Made by a program: the position numbers and the translations under genes
The notes under the pieces: model-generated
The model's database searches: none
Seen by the model: only the letters and a program-made list of their open reading frames with translations
Told to the model about the DNA's origin: nothing
Origin: UBA8401 sp041665525
Lineage (GTDB): Bacteria; Bacteroidota; Ignavibacteria; UBA10030; UBA8401
Length of the DNA: 64,000 bases
Assembly: GCA_041665525.1 (NCBI GenBank)
Contig: JBAYIS010000001.1
Location: 248,001 to 312,000 of the forward strand
Direction of reading: 5' to 3'
In this document: positions 38,745-47,524 of the stretch, one piece after another
How the letters are laid out: the number at the start of each line of letters is the position of its first letter
How positions within the stretch are numbered: the first letter of the stretch is position 1

Positions 38745-39887
38745 ATGAATTTCGAACTCAACGAAACCCACAAAATGATCCGGGAAACTGCACGGCAGTT
38801 TGCCCATGATGAACTTGCCTCCTCCGCGGACGAGCGGGACGAGAAAGAGATTTTTCCCCACGAACAAATTAAGAAACTCGGCGAACTGGGATTCATGGGA
38901 ATGATGGTCCCAGAGCAGTACGGCGGGTCGGGACTTGACACGCTCAGTTACGTTATTACGATAGAGGAGTTGTCGGCAGTCGATGCGTCGTGCGGAGTGA
39001 TCATGTCCGTAAATAACTCCCTTGTCTGCTACGGATTAACAAAATACGGCACAGAAGATCAAAAACAGAAATATCTAATTCCGCTTGCTACCGGAAAAAA
39101 ACTCGGTGCGTTTGCGCTGTCAGAACCGGAAGCCGGTAGCGATGCGTCGAATCAACACACGATTGCCACCCGGGACGGTGATTATTATATCCTGAACGGA
39201 ATTAAGAACTGGATCACCAACGGTATTAATGCAGACTTCGTGCTGGTCATCGCGCAGACCGATCCTTCCAAAGGCCATAAAGGGATATCGGCGTTCATCG
39301 TTGAAAAAGGAATGCCGGGATTTTCTCATGGAAAGAAAGAACGGAAACTTGGTATCCGCAGTTCGGATACCGTTTCGCTGACGTTTGAGAATGTTCGTGT
39401 ACCAAAAGAGAATATGATCGGGGAAGAAGGATTCGGTTTCAAATTTGCAATGATGACGCTCGAGGGAGGCCGGATCGGAATTGCAGCGCAGGCACTCGGA
39501 ATCGCTCAAGGATGCCTCTCTGCAGCATTGAACTATTCTAAACAGCGGAAAGCATTCGGGAAACCGATCGCAGATCTCCAAACAATCCAATTTAAGCTTG
39601 CTGATATGGCGACGGATATTGAGGCAGCCAGGTTGCTCACATATCAGGCTGCTGTATTAAAAGAAAATGGTCAGCCGTTTGCGAAACAAGCAGCAATGGC
39701 AAAACTCTGGGCATCCAAGTGTGCGGTAAAATGTGCCCTGGAAGCGATCCAGATCCATGGCGGTTACGGTTACGTTCGGGAATATAATGTTGAACGATAT
39801 TTGCGAGATGCAAAGATTACAGAGATCTATGAGGGAACTTCAGAAATCCAGCATATTGTCATTTCCCGTTCATTGCTGAAAGATTAG
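38745..39887 (+). CDS. Acyl-CoA dehydrogenase (short-chain/butyryl type)
   Basis: A 380-residue flavoprotein that oxidises acyl-CoA to 2-enoyl-CoA. The domains are N-terminal alpha (1-115), beta (FALSEPEAGSDA, NGIKNWITNG) and C-terminal alpha. The catalytic glutamate is E363 in EIYEGTSEIQ, the position typical of short-chain enzymes. The FAD-binding IHGGYGYVREYNVERYLRDAK stretch is intact. Electron-transferring flavoprotein genes are not nearby. The 85 bases before the gene hold no terminator, so it is probably co-transcribed with the dehydrogenase upstream. Confidence 0.94.
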   Translation: MNFELNETHKMIRETARQFAHDELASSADERDEKEIFPHEQIKKLGELGFMGMMVPEQYGGSGLDTLSYVITIEELSAVDASCGVIMSVNNSLVCYGLTKYGTEDQKQKYLIPLATGKKLGAFALSEPEAGSDASNQHTIATRDGDYYILNGIKNWITNGINADFVLVIAQTDPSKGHKGISAFIVEKGMPGFSHGKKERKLGIRSSDTVSLTFENVRVPKENMIGEEGFGFKFAMMTLEGGRIGIAAQALGIAQGCLSAALNYSKQRKAFGKPIADLQTIQFKLADMATDIEAARLLTYQAAVLKENGQPFAKQAAMAKLWASKCAVKCALEAIQIHGGYGYVREYNVERYLRDAKITEIYEGTSEIQHIVISRSLLKD

Positions 39888-39945
39888 CCGGCAGCATTTT
39901 TCAAACATTTTTCAGGTATATTTATTTGTAAGAAAGGGTAGCAAA

Positions 39946-40539
39946 ATGAAAAAGTGGTTAGTAATTCTTTTAGTCGTTGCAGGAGTATTCCTTCTTGGTA
40001 TCATGTGGGGAATCGGGAAATTCAATGGCATTGTACAACTGGATGAAGGAGTGAACGGAAGCTGGGCTCAGGTGCAAAACCAGTATCAGCGCAGAATGGA
40101 TCTTGTACCAAATCTTGTGGCAACTGTGCAGGGAGTAGCCAATTTCGAAAAATCTACGCTGACTGCGGTGATAGAAGCACGAGCAAAAGCGACACAGGTA
40201 ACTTTATCTCCGCAACTTTTGAACGATCCGCAGGCATTCCAGAAATTTGAACAATCACAGGGTCAGTTATCATCCGCATTGTCGAGGCTGCTTGTGACAG
40301 TAGAACAATATCCGAATTTGAAGGCGAATGAGAACTTCCTTCAATTACAATCTCAGCTGGAAGGGACGGAGAACAGGATTGCTGTTGAACGGAAACGGTT
40401 CAACGAAGTAGTACAGAATTATAATTCACATATCCGTCAAGTCCCGAACAATTTTATTGCCGGCTTCGGCGGATTCCAACAGAAACAATATTTCCAGGCG
40501 CAGGCGGGCGCTGAAACCGCACCGAAAGTGCAGTTCTGA
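39946..40539 (+). CDS. lemA: LemA family membrane-anchored protein
   Basis: A 197-residue LemA protein: one N-terminal transmembrane helix (about 4-24), then a helical periplasmic domain with family hallmarks DEGVNGSWAQVQNQYQRRMDLVPNLVATVQG, EARAKATQV, and LQSQLEGTENRIAVERKRFNEVVQNYN. The C-terminal region ends in an F/Q/A-rich tail. A TATATTTA element lies some 30 bases upstream and the ribosome site is AAAGGG. It is followed after five bases by a TPM-domain gene, a pairing often seen. The biological role of the family is unsettled. Confidence 0.92.
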   Translation: MKKWLVILLVVAGVFLLGIMWGIGKFNGIVQLDEGVNGSWAQVQNQYQRRMDLVPNLVATVQGVANFEKSTLTAVIEARAKATQVTLSPQLLNDPQAFQKFEQSQGQLSSALSRLLVTVEQYPNLKANENFLQLQSQLEGTENRIAVERKRFNEVVQNYNSHIRQVPNNFIAGFGGFQQKQYFQAQAGAETAPKVQF

Positions 40540-40544
40540 ACAAT

Positions 40545-41315
40545 ATGACTATTACACCCAAAACGCAAAGGAGCATTTCCAGCAGAATAGGAATGTTTTT
40601 TTGCGTTTTCCTTTTTGGTACACTCTTCGCACAAGTCGAGTTGCCGACGATCATCGACCCGGTGACGGATTTAACGAACACACTGGATAAGATCGAGTAT
40701 ACAAAATTGCGGAAACAGATCATTCAATTTGAGGACAGCACTTCGAATCAAATCGTCGTGTGTCTTCTACCGTCGCTTGGCGAAAATGAGATTCGGGATT
40801 TTGCGATTCGGACATTGGAAAAAAACAAAATCGGACAACAAGGAAAGGACAATGGCATCCTTCTCCTCATTGCAAAGGATGACCGTAAAGTCTCCATCGA
40901 AGTAGGATACGGTTTAGAGGGAGTGTTGACCGATGCGATCTGCGATCAAATTATACGAAACGAGATCCTTCCGGAATTCCGGGAGGGGAAATATTATAAG
41001 GGGATATCCACAGCGATAGGAACAATTATGTTAGTCACAAAAGGGGAATACACCGAAGGGAAACGAAAGAAAAAGAACAATAGTGATTGGCTCGGGGTGC
41101 TGATCATTGCAGTCGTGTTTCTTTTTTCATTATTGACCGGATTCCGGCGACGCAGGTATGGCATCACCTCCAGAGGAAGCAATAGTATCTGGTGGGGCGG
41201 TGGAGGTTTTGGATCAGGAGGAGGATTCGGTTCATTTGGCGGCGGCGGTGGTGGCGGCAGTTGGTCCGCTGGAGGGGGAAGTTTTGGCGGCGGCGGCGCC
41301 AGCGGTTCTTGGTGA
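40545..41315 (+). CDS. TPM-domain membrane protein (YgcG type) with Gly-rich tail
   Basis: A 256-residue exported and membrane-anchored protein. The signal peptide ends near LFAQ (about residue 30). The TPM (phosphatase-like) domain spans about 40-165 with the markers VTDLTNTLD, DSTSNQIVVCLLP, GKDNGILLLIAKDDRKVSIEVGYGLEGVLTD and EFREGKYYKGISTAI. A transmembrane helix is at about 185-203, followed by a Gly/Ser-rich tail ending GGGGASGSW. It forms a pair with lemA upstream. The Gly-rich tail gives rise to a spurious Arg/Trp-rich frame that should not be annotated. Confidence 0.88.
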   Translation: MTITPKTQRSISSRIGMFFCVFLFGTLFAQVELPTIIDPVTDLTNTLDKIEYTKLRKQIIQFEDSTSNQIVVCLLPSLGENEIRDFAIRTLEKNKIGQQGKDNGILLLIAKDDRKVSIEVGYGLEGVLTDAICDQIIRNEILPEFREGKYYKGISTAIGTIMLVTKGEYTEGKRKKKNNSDWLGVLIIAVVFLFSLLTGFRRRRYGITSRGSNSIWWGGGGFGSGGGFGSFGGGGGGGSWSAGGGSFGGGGASGSW

Positions 41316-41366
41316 GATTAACGATTTGCTGGTCATATTTTTCCCATTTTATAAAGAAAACTGTTC

Positions 41367-42383
41367 ATGCTGATATTGTTGAAAACTGAAGCTACTGTTG
41401 CAGAAATCAAAGCTGTTACAGATAAGGTACGAGAATTAGGATTTACACCACATGAGATTCCGGGTGTGCAGCGTGTTGCAATCGGTATAACAGGAAATAA
41501 AGCAAAAGTTTCTCCCGATAATTTCCTGGTTATGCCCGGTGTGGTCGACGTTGTCTCAGTGTCCAAACCGTTCAAATTGGTCGGCAGAGATTTTAAACCG
41601 GAGAATACGATTGTTGATGTCGGCGGCGTTCAATTCGGCGGTAAAGAGATACAGGTAATCGCCGGTCCGTGTTCCGTGGAAAGCCGCGATCAAATCATGG
41701 AAATTGCCGGGATCATCAAAGAGTCCGGAGCAAAACTGTTGCGCGGAGGGGCTTTCAAACCGCGAAGTTCCCCTTATGCATTTCAAGGTTTGAAACTTGA
41801 AGGACTTGAATATTTAAAAGAGGCTGCTGAAAAATTTGGACTAAAGGTTGTGACGGAAGTAAAAGATACAGAGACACTTCCGCTCGTCGCCGAACACTCA
41901 GATATATTGCAGATCGGTGCACGAAACATGTATAACTTTTCACTTTTGGAAAAAATCGGCGAACTGCGAAAGCCTGTGTTGTTGAAACGAGGTTTCTCCT
42001 CAACCATCGAAGAGCTGCTGATGGCTGCGGAATATATTGTTTCACGCGGCAATTATAATGTGATTCTTTGTGAACGTGGTATCCGAACGTTTGAGACATA
42101 CACCAGGAACACGCTGGATCTAAATTGTGTGCCGCTGATTAAAAAGCTGTCTCATTTGCCGATTATTGTCGATCCGAGCCACGGGACAGGAGCATGGGAC
42201 CTCGTATCGCCGTTGGCACAGGCATCCATTGCGGCAGGAGCCGACGGTTTGATGATTGAAGTGCATGCACATCCAGAGAAAGCATTGTCCGATGGTTATC
42301 AATCGCTCTCGCCAAAAACATTTCTTGCGATGATGAAACAACTGAAAAAATATGAACCGATTCTTGAACGAACGATAGCGTAG
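41367..42383 (+). CDS. aroF: 3-deoxy-7-phosphoheptulonate (DAHP) synthase, type I-beta with regulatory domain
   Basis: A 338-residue DAHP synthase, first enzyme of the shikimate pathway. The N-terminal 70 residues form a ferredoxin-like regulatory domain (MLILLKTEATVAEIKAVTDKVRELGF), as in the Thermotoga-type enzyme, followed by the TIM barrel. Metal and substrate markers include VIAGPCSVESRDQI, KLLRGGAFKPRSSPYAFQG, GARNMYNFSLLEKIG, KPVLLKRG, CERGIRTFETYTRNTLDL and VDPSHGTG. It lies between two TPM-domain genes, with no other aromatic-acid genes nearby. A weak TATAAAG-type -10 is seen upstream. Confidence 0.95.
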   Translation: MLILLKTEATVAEIKAVTDKVRELGFTPHEIPGVQRVAIGITGNKAKVSPDNFLVMPGVVDVVSVSKPFKLVGRDFKPENTIVDVGGVQFGGKEIQVIAGPCSVESRDQIMEIAGIIKESGAKLLRGGAFKPRSSPYAFQGLKLEGLEYLKEAAEKFGLKVVTEVKDTETLPLVAEHSDILQIGARNMYNFSLLEKIGELRKPVLLKRGFSSTIEELLMAAEYIVSRGNYNVILCERGIRTFETYTRNTLDLNCVPLIKKLSHLPIIVDPSHGTGAWDLVSPLAQASIAAGADGLMIEVHAHPEKALSDGYQSLSPKTFLAMMKQLKKYEPILERTIA

Positions 42384-42392
42384 GAGCTGACT

Positions 42393-42848
42393 ATGAGTCT
42401 CTTTGGCAAAGAAATCCTCACAAAAATGGAAATGGATACGATCGCGGCAACGATTTCCGGCGTGGAACGAGAAACAATCGGCGAGATTCGCGTCAGTGTC
42501 CAAAAATCCCGTTCATTCAAAAATCGCAATACTCCCGTCTACGAACTCGCTGTTGCTAATTTTTATGAATTGGGTATGGATAATACGAAAGACAAGACTG
42601 GAGTATTAATCTATCTGCTTGTCAGCGACAAAAAGTTTCAAATCATCGGCGATGAAGGGATCAATAAGAGAGTGTCGAAAGAATTCTGGGATGTTCTGGC
42701 GCTGAAAGTTGCAGAATATTTCCGCAGCAACAATTTCGTCGAAGGAATCTGTTTTGCGGTGAAGGAAGTCGGGACCGTGCTGAAACGGGAATTCCCGATG
42801 AAATCGGGCGACACGAACGAACTCTCCAATGACGTGGTGGTGTCCTGA
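42393..42848 (+). CDS. Cytoplasmic TPM-domain protein
   Basis: A 151-residue TPM-domain protein without signal peptide or membrane helix. It carries the domain in a short form: TIAATISGVERETIGEIRVSV, DNTKDKTGVLIYLLVSDKKFQIIGDEGINKRVSKEFWDVL and FVEGICFAVKEVGTVL. It is the second TPM protein within 2 kb; the other is the lemA partner. It starts nine bases after aroF and is followed by the nitrilase-family gene, with the next ATG two bases after its stop. The function is unknown. The C-terminal tail is short and polar. Confidence 0.8.
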   Translation: MSLFGKEILTKMEMDTIAATISGVERETIGEIRVSVQKSRSFKNRNTPVYELAVANFYELGMDNTKDKTGVLIYLLVSDKKFQIIGDEGINKRVSKEFWDVLALKVAEYFRSNNFVEGICFAVKEVGTVLKREFPMKSGDTNELSNDVVVS

Positions 42849-42849
42849 T

Positions 42850-43701
42850 ATGAATCCTCTTATTGCCATCGCACAGATCGATTCGACAGTCGGGAACCTG
42901 GAAAAGAACATTGCACATCATATCACCTTTGTTAAAAAGGCAATTGCAAAAAAGGCGCAGATTATTGTCTTTCCCGAATTGAGTCTGACGGGATATTCCA
43001 TTAAGGATTTAAACTGGGATTTGGCCCTCCGCGCAGAACCAAACAGTTATTTTACAGATCTGCTAACGCTCTCTAAAAAGATTACCATTATTGCCGGAGG
43101 CGTGGAAGAAGCGGATAATTACGGGATTTACAATTCTGCTTTCGTCTTCGAGGATGGGAAAATATATTCCGCTCACCGAAAAAATTATCCCCCTACGTAC
43201 GGAATGTTCGAAGAGATGCGGTATTTCAGTCAGGGGAAGGATGTCCGTGTTTTCAAGTCCAAGCACGGAAACCTCGGCATTCTCATCTGCGAGGATATGT
43301 GGCATATGTCCCTGCCGTACATTCTCGCGCATGAAGGGGCCGATGTCATTATCAGTCTAACGGCGAGCCCAACACGGATCTCAGGAGCTTCCAATGAGTT
43401 GACGACAGCTGCCGTCAATCATGAACAACATCGGGCCTATGCTCGACTGCTTTCCACGTACATCGTTTTTGTTAACCGCGTGGGATTTGAGGATGGAGTG
43501 AATTTCTGGGGCGGTTCTCAGATCGTCGGTCCGAATGGTGATGCTGTCGCTAAGGCGAAACTTTTTGAAGAAGATTTAATCACCGCATCCATCGATGGGA
43601 ACGAGATACGCCGTGCACGGCGATTTTCCCGTCATTTTGTTGATGATTCACCCGAATTCACCATCCAACAGCTAAAAAACTCTTTGAAACGAAACACTTA
43701 G
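42850..43701 (+). CDS. Carbon-nitrogen hydrolase (nitrilase superfamily)
   Basis: A 283-residue nitrilase-fold amidase. The Glu-Lys-Cys triad is E43 (FPELSLTGY), K111 (HRKNYPPTYG) and C147 (ILICEDMWH). The substrate is not indicated; the family includes omega-amidase, N-carbamoyl hydrolases and the glutaminase domain of NAD synthetase. The C-E-D-M-W-H signature and R-K-N-Y-P-P-T-Y-G loop are reminiscent of the NadE glutaminase domain, but no synthetase domain follows. I chose the ATG at 42850; a GTG-like upstream extension reads through the end of the TPM gene. Confidence 0.88.
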   Translation: MNPLIAIAQIDSTVGNLEKNIAHHITFVKKAIAKKAQIIVFPELSLTGYSIKDLNWDLALRAEPNSYFTDLLTLSKKITIIAGGVEEADNYGIYNSAFVFEDGKIYSAHRKNYPPTYGMFEEMRYFSQGKDVRVFKSKHGNLGILICEDMWHMSLPYILAHEGADVIISLTASPTRISGASNELTTAAVNHEQHRAYARLLSTYIVFVNRVGFEDGVNFWGGSQIVGPNGDAVAKAKLFEEDLITASIDGNEIRRARRFSRHFVDDSPEFTIQQLKNSLKRNT

Positions 43702-43713
43702 TGAGTATTTTTG
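43684..43713 (+). promoter_or_regulatory. Candidate promoter TTGAAA-16-TATTTTTG for gdhA
   Basis: TTGAAA (43684-43689) and TATTTTTG (43706-43713) are 16 bases apart; the latter matches TAnnTTTG. Transcription would start about 25 bases ahead of the gdhA ATG. Confidence 0.5.
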
Positions 43714-43745
43714 CATTCATTAACTATAACTAACGAGGCATGATT

Positions 43746-45023
43746 ATGACAGAGTATAAAGAACCGGGACCGGTTCTCGATCATGAAAATCCATTTGAAT
43801 CAATGATGCAGCGGTTTGATAAAGCGGCAGAGATCCTGCAATTGGAAAAAGGTGTCTACGAATATCTGAAGACCCCTGTTAAACAAGTAACAGTTTCCAT
43901 TCCCATTCAAATGGACAATGGTCAGGTAGAAATATTTGAAGGTCATCGCGTCATTCACAATGATATTCTCGGACCCTCCAAAGGAGGGATACGCTATGCG
44001 CCGGATGTTCATATCGACGAAGTTAAAGCACTTGCTGCATGGATGACTTGGAAATGTGCATTACTCAACGTTCCATTCGGCGGTGCCAAAGGCGGCGTGA
44101 GGTGCGATCCGACCAAATTGACCCAGGTAGAACTAGAAAAAATTACACGACGCTATACTGCCAACATGATGGATGTTTTTGGCGACGATAAAGATATTCC
44201 TGCACCGGATATGGGAACGAACGAACAGACAATGGCGTGGTTGATGGATACATATTCCATGCACATGCGGAAGACGGTGAGCGGTGTTGTTACCGGCAAG
44301 CCGCTGCTCATTGGCGGATCAATCGGACGCCGCGAAGCAACGGGCCGCGGGGTGATGATCGTTGCGCTCGGAGCCATGGAAAAACTCGGCATGAAGCCGA
44401 AAGATACCTCTGTTGTGGTGCAAGGATTCGGCAACGTTGGATCAATCTCAGCACAATTGATGAAGATGCAGGGGACCAAAGTTGTCGGTATTTCGGACGT
44501 TACAGGCGGATACTACAATAAACGCGGAGTGGATGTCGAGAAAGCACTGGAATATGTCGCGAAGAATAAAACACTTTCTGGGTTCGACGGCGGTGAAAAA
44601 GTAACACAGACGGAATTGTTGGAACTGGATTGCGATGTTTTAATTCCGGCGGCAAAAGAAGATCAGATCACGACAAAAAATGCCGGGAAGATTAAAGCAA
44701 AGATCATCGTGGAAGGCGCGAATGGCCCCACTGCATCAAAAGCAGATCCAATCTTGAATGATCGCGGGATTATTGTCGTTCCGGATATCCTTGCCAATGC
44801 CGGCGGTGTAACCGTTTCCTACTTTGAGTGGGTACAGGACCGTGTTGGATATTTCTGGTCGCTGGACCGCGTGAACAGACGATTGGAACGGATGATGAAA
44901 GCATCGTTTGATAACGTATACGAAACAGCAGCGAAATACAAAGTGCCGCTGCGAATCGGCGCCTATATCGTTGCAATCGACAAAGTGGCACGAACATTGA
45001 AGATCCGCGGAATCTACGCCTGA
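43746..45023 (+). CDS. gdhA: Glutamate dehydrogenase (Glu/Leu/Phe/Val dehydrogenase family)
   Basis: A 425-residue hexameric glutamate dehydrogenase that joins ammonia to 2-oxoglutarate. The substrate domain shows GPSKGGIRYAPDV (lysine), WKCALLNVPFGGAKGGV with the catalytic lysine, and DIPAPDMGTNEQTMAW. The nucleotide domain shows VVQGFGNVGS, and late ANAGGVTVSYFEWVQ. Length fits the 420-residue type common in thermophiles and Gram-positives. The ATG at 43746 has GAGG seven bases upstream; the ATG at 43740 is too close to it. It overlaps the next gene by one base. Confidence 0.95.
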   Translation: MTEYKEPGPVLDHENPFESMMQRFDKAAEILQLEKGVYEYLKTPVKQVTVSIPIQMDNGQVEIFEGHRVIHNDILGPSKGGIRYAPDVHIDEVKALAAWMTWKCALLNVPFGGAKGGVRCDPTKLTQVELEKITRRYTANMMDVFGDDKDIPAPDMGTNEQTMAWLMDTYSMHMRKTVSGVVTGKPLLIGGSIGRREATGRGVMIVALGAMEKLGMKPKDTSVVVQGFGNVGSISAQLMKMQGTKVVGISDVTGGYYNKRGVDVEKALEYVAKNKTLSGFDGGEKVTQTELLELDCDVLIPAAKEDQITTKNAGKIKAKIIVEGANGPTASKADPILNDRGIIVVPDILANAGGVTVSYFEWVQDRVGYFWSLDRVNRRLERMMKASFDNVYETAAKYKVPLRIGAYIVAIDKVARTLKIRGIYA

Positions 45024-45637
45024 TGATTCGCTGTGTGCAAAACATTGTGGCCGTGCTCATATTCCTATCGCTCTGTTTTGCCGGCACCGACGGATCAACG
45101 CTCTCGGACAGGGAAGTGTTTATCCGTCTGACCGATTCTACCATGAGCGGCATTGCAACGGAAGCGCTTGTCAACGGCCGGCCGGTCTTCGTGACGGCCG
45201 GTCCTGATACGATCTCAACTTTTTTTTTGCATCAATTTATACAAAATCTTGCTGCACGGAGTTCCGATGTCTTCGTCCGTGCAGAATCTACGGTGACGAC
45301 TCTTGAACTGAATGTTCAGGAGTCGTCTGTTTTTTACGGCGAAGTCTTCACTGAATCCTTTTTTGGGACACGGAAAACAGAACGGACAATTGTTCTGAGC
45401 GTAAGCGGTACGCTCAGTTCCAATGCGGATGGTAAGGTGATCTGGAGCGGCCGCATGACAAGAATTTACACAGATACAGTCCTCTATGCTGATGTTGATC
45501 GGCTCAGCAGTACGACCCCGCCGGTTTCATCGTATCGGAAACCGGAACTCTCATTCTTTGATTCGATTATTGAACCAGCTGTTGTAACCATTGCATCAGG
45601 GGTCGCCATTTATCTCTTCTTTACCATTCGCAGTTAA
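45023..45637 (+). CDS. Exported protein of unknown function
   Basis: A 204-residue protein that I do not recognise. The N-terminus is a signal peptide or anchor (VAVLIFLSLCFAGTDG). The central part is beta-rich (EVFIRLTDSTMSGIATEALVNG, TVTTLELNVQESSVFYGEVFTESFFGTRKTERTIVLSVSG). A hydrophobic stretch near the C-terminus (IIEPAVVTIASGVAIYLFF) suggests a second membrane segment with a tiny cytoplasmic end. It starts one base inside the gdhA stop and is followed by capA-like and bamD genes, suggesting an envelope role. The layout recalls CsgG-like or lipid-linked assembly factors only vaguely, so I leave it unnamed. Confidence 0.6.
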   Translation: MIRCVQNIVAVLIFLSLCFAGTDGSTLSDREVFIRLTDSTMSGIATEALVNGRPVFVTAGPDTISTFFLHQFIQNLAARSSDVFVRAESTVTTLELNVQESSVFYGEVFTESFFGTRKTERTIVLSVSGTLSSNADGKVIWSGRMTRIYTDTVLYADVDRLSSTTPPVSSYRKPELSFFDSIIEPAVVTIASGVAIYLFFTIRS

Positions 45638-45654
45638 TCCCGGGATTATTCGTA

Positions 45655-46719
45655 GTGACAAGGCCGTACAAACAAAAAATTGCGGGAATCATCACCGTAA
45701 CCTTCCTGTTATGTGCTGAACTCGTACTGCACTCCTTACAGAAAGGACGACAGGAGAAAATCCTGGATGCGGCATTAACAACTGAAACGAAAGTGACCTT
45801 CCTCGCATTCGGCGATGTCAATCTCGGAAGAAAAGTCGGAAAAAGAATACTCTCCAGCGATATCGATTTCCCGTTCCGGCGATTTTCCATCCGGGAGGAT
45901 TCAGCGGATATCGTTTTCGCCAATCTGGAAAGTCAAATTTCCGATCAAAATGGGGAGACCGGCCACCCAAAATTCAATTTAATCTTCACCGCACCGCCGC
46001 AAGCGGTAACAACTCTGCTGCACTCAGGTATTACACTCCTTTCAACTGCTAATAATCATGCGGTCGATTACGGAATCGATGCATTAAAAGAAACGATCGA
46101 TCGTCTGGAACAAGCGAACATTGCCTTCGTCGGAACGTCTAAGGACAAGGAAAATCTCTATCGGCCGCTGATTTTCCGGAAAAACAACATAAAATTTGCT
46201 ATCTTTGGTGTGACAGATTTCGTCAATATGACATTCAAAAATTGGCGGGATTTTGTGGCTGTTACTGATACTGTTCGCCTTGGGTCAGTAATTCGGGAGA
46301 TCCGTGATTCGGTGGACGTTATCATCCTTAGTTACCACGGCGGTGTGGAGTATATTGACAGGCCGGCGAAGAAGGTGCAGGAATTTGCAGATTGGGCAGT
46401 ACACCAGGGAGTTGACATTTTCCTTGGCCACCATCCGCATGTAACCTATGGAGTCATAAAAAAAGGAAAAAGCATCATCATCCATTCGCTGGGAAATTTT
46501 ATTTTTTTTCAACCACAGCATTATTGGACGCAGCGAAGTTATGGCGTAAAATTTTTAATCACGAAGAAAACTTCGGAAATATCCATTGAAATTCTGAATC
46601 TGATTCCAGTCAACGTGTCTATGCAAACACAACGACTAACCGATTCGAGCGAGAAACAAAAACTGTTTAAACGGACTCAACAACTTTCAAATATCGATCT
46701 TTCAGCATACTGGAATTAA
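45655..46719 (+). CDS. CapA/PgsA-like metallophosphatase-fold protein
   Basis: A 354-residue CapA-family protein (poly-gamma-glutamate synthesis type; calcineurin-like fold). An N-terminal membrane anchor (IAGIITVTFLLCAELVL) is followed by the domain with metal-ligand motifs FGDVNLGR, FANLESQISD, LLSTANNHAVDYG, SYHGGVEY and FLGHHPHV. The C-terminal LGNFIFFQP motif is also usual. It is probably anchored in the membrane facing the periplasm, acting on a cell-surface polymer; the substrate is unknown. The start is a GTG at 45655. It ends one base before the bamD GTG, so they are coupled. Confidence 0.85.
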   Translation: MTRPYKQKIAGIITVTFLLCAELVLHSLQKGRQEKILDAALTTETKVTFLAFGDVNLGRKVGKRILSSDIDFPFRRFSIREDSADIVFANLESQISDQNGETGHPKFNLIFTAPPQAVTTLLHSGITLLSTANNHAVDYGIDALKETIDRLEQANIAFVGTSKDKENLYRPLIFRKNNIKFAIFGVTDFVNMTFKNWRDFVAVTDTVRLGSVIREIRDSVDVIILSYHGGVEYIDRPAKKVQEFADWAVHQGVDIFLGHHPHVTYGVIKKGKSIIIHSLGNFIFFQPQHYWTQRSYGVKFLITKKTSEISIEILNLIPVNVSMQTQRLTDSSEKQKLFKRTQQLSNIDLSAYWN

Positions 46720-46720
46720 A

Positions 46721-47524
46721 GTGAAAAAAGTAACTCTGTATATCGTATCAATAACTGCCGCATTTTTCTTCATCTCCTGTTCCTCTTCGGAAGAGACGAC
46801 CAATCTGCCGGTAGAAGAGCGGTATGCCAAAGCAAAGGCGTTGTTCGATAACGAAGAGTATCTTACAGCAATTGAGGAATTCAAGATCGTCACCGTGCAG
46901 TATCAGGGGAGCGAGTATGGCGATGATGCGCAGTTCTATCTTGCCGAATGCCGATTCATTCGCGGCGAATATATTTTAGCAGCAGCAGAATATGATAATC
47001 TAGTGCGGTTAATGCCGGGAAGTCCGTTCGTCACCATCGCGCGGTATAAAAGAGCAGAATCGTACTATCAATTGTCGCCGAAATCTCAATTGGATCAGAA
47101 ATACTCTAGATACGCACTGGATAATTTTCAAACATATATTGAGTTTACTCCAACGGACAGCCTCGTTCAAGATGCCGAACGAAAGATCGAAGAGATGACC
47201 TTGAAATTGGCGCAAAAAATGTTCGACGGTGGTAAGTTGTATTATAGGATGGAATATTACCGCGCCGCTATTTCTTACTTTGACAAGCTCATTCAGGAAT
47301 ATCATGATTCGCCGTTTGTGGATGACGGGATGCTCTGGAAAGCAAAGTGTCAGAACGCTCGAAAAGACTTTGACGGTGCCAAACAGACAATAAACGAACT
47401 AGTGGAAAAATATCCGGACACGGATTTAAAAAACGATATCGAAGAATTGGTGAAGTTGATCGATGAAGACAAAGCCGACTATTTCGAGGACCAACAGAAA
47501 CAACAATTGAGCATTTCCGAATGA
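46721..47524 (+). CDS. bamD: Outer membrane assembly lipoprotein BamD
   Basis: A 267-residue lipoprotein with lipobox FFISC (C20) and five TPR-like repeats, such as RYAKAKALFDNEEYLTAIEEFKIV, YGDDAQFYLAECRFIRGEYILAAAEYDNL and SPFVDDGMLWKAKCQNARKDFDGAKQTI. This is the usual composition of BamD, part of the BAM machine that inserts outer-membrane proteins. The repeats cover nearly the full length. The GTG start lies one base after the upstream stop. It overlaps the thioesterase gene downstream by 4 bases (ATGA). Confidence 0.9.
   Translation: MKKVTLYIVSITAAFFFISCSSSEETTNLPVEERYAKAKALFDNEEYLTAIEEFKIVTVQYQGSEYGDDAQFYLAECRFIRGEYILAAAEYDNLVRLMPGSPFVTIARYKRAESYYQLSPKSQLDQKYSRYALDNFQTYIEFTPTDSLVQDAERKIEEMTLKLAQKMFDGGKLYYRMEYYRAAISYFDKLIQEYHDSPFVDDGMLWKAKCQNARKDFDGAKQTINELVEKYPDTDLKNDIEELVKLIDEDKADYFEDQQKQQLSISE

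Noticed and set aside
41158..41389. Gly/Arg/Trp-rich alternative frames at the end of the TPM gene
   Set aside because: They are other frames of the Gly-rich tail of the TPM protein.
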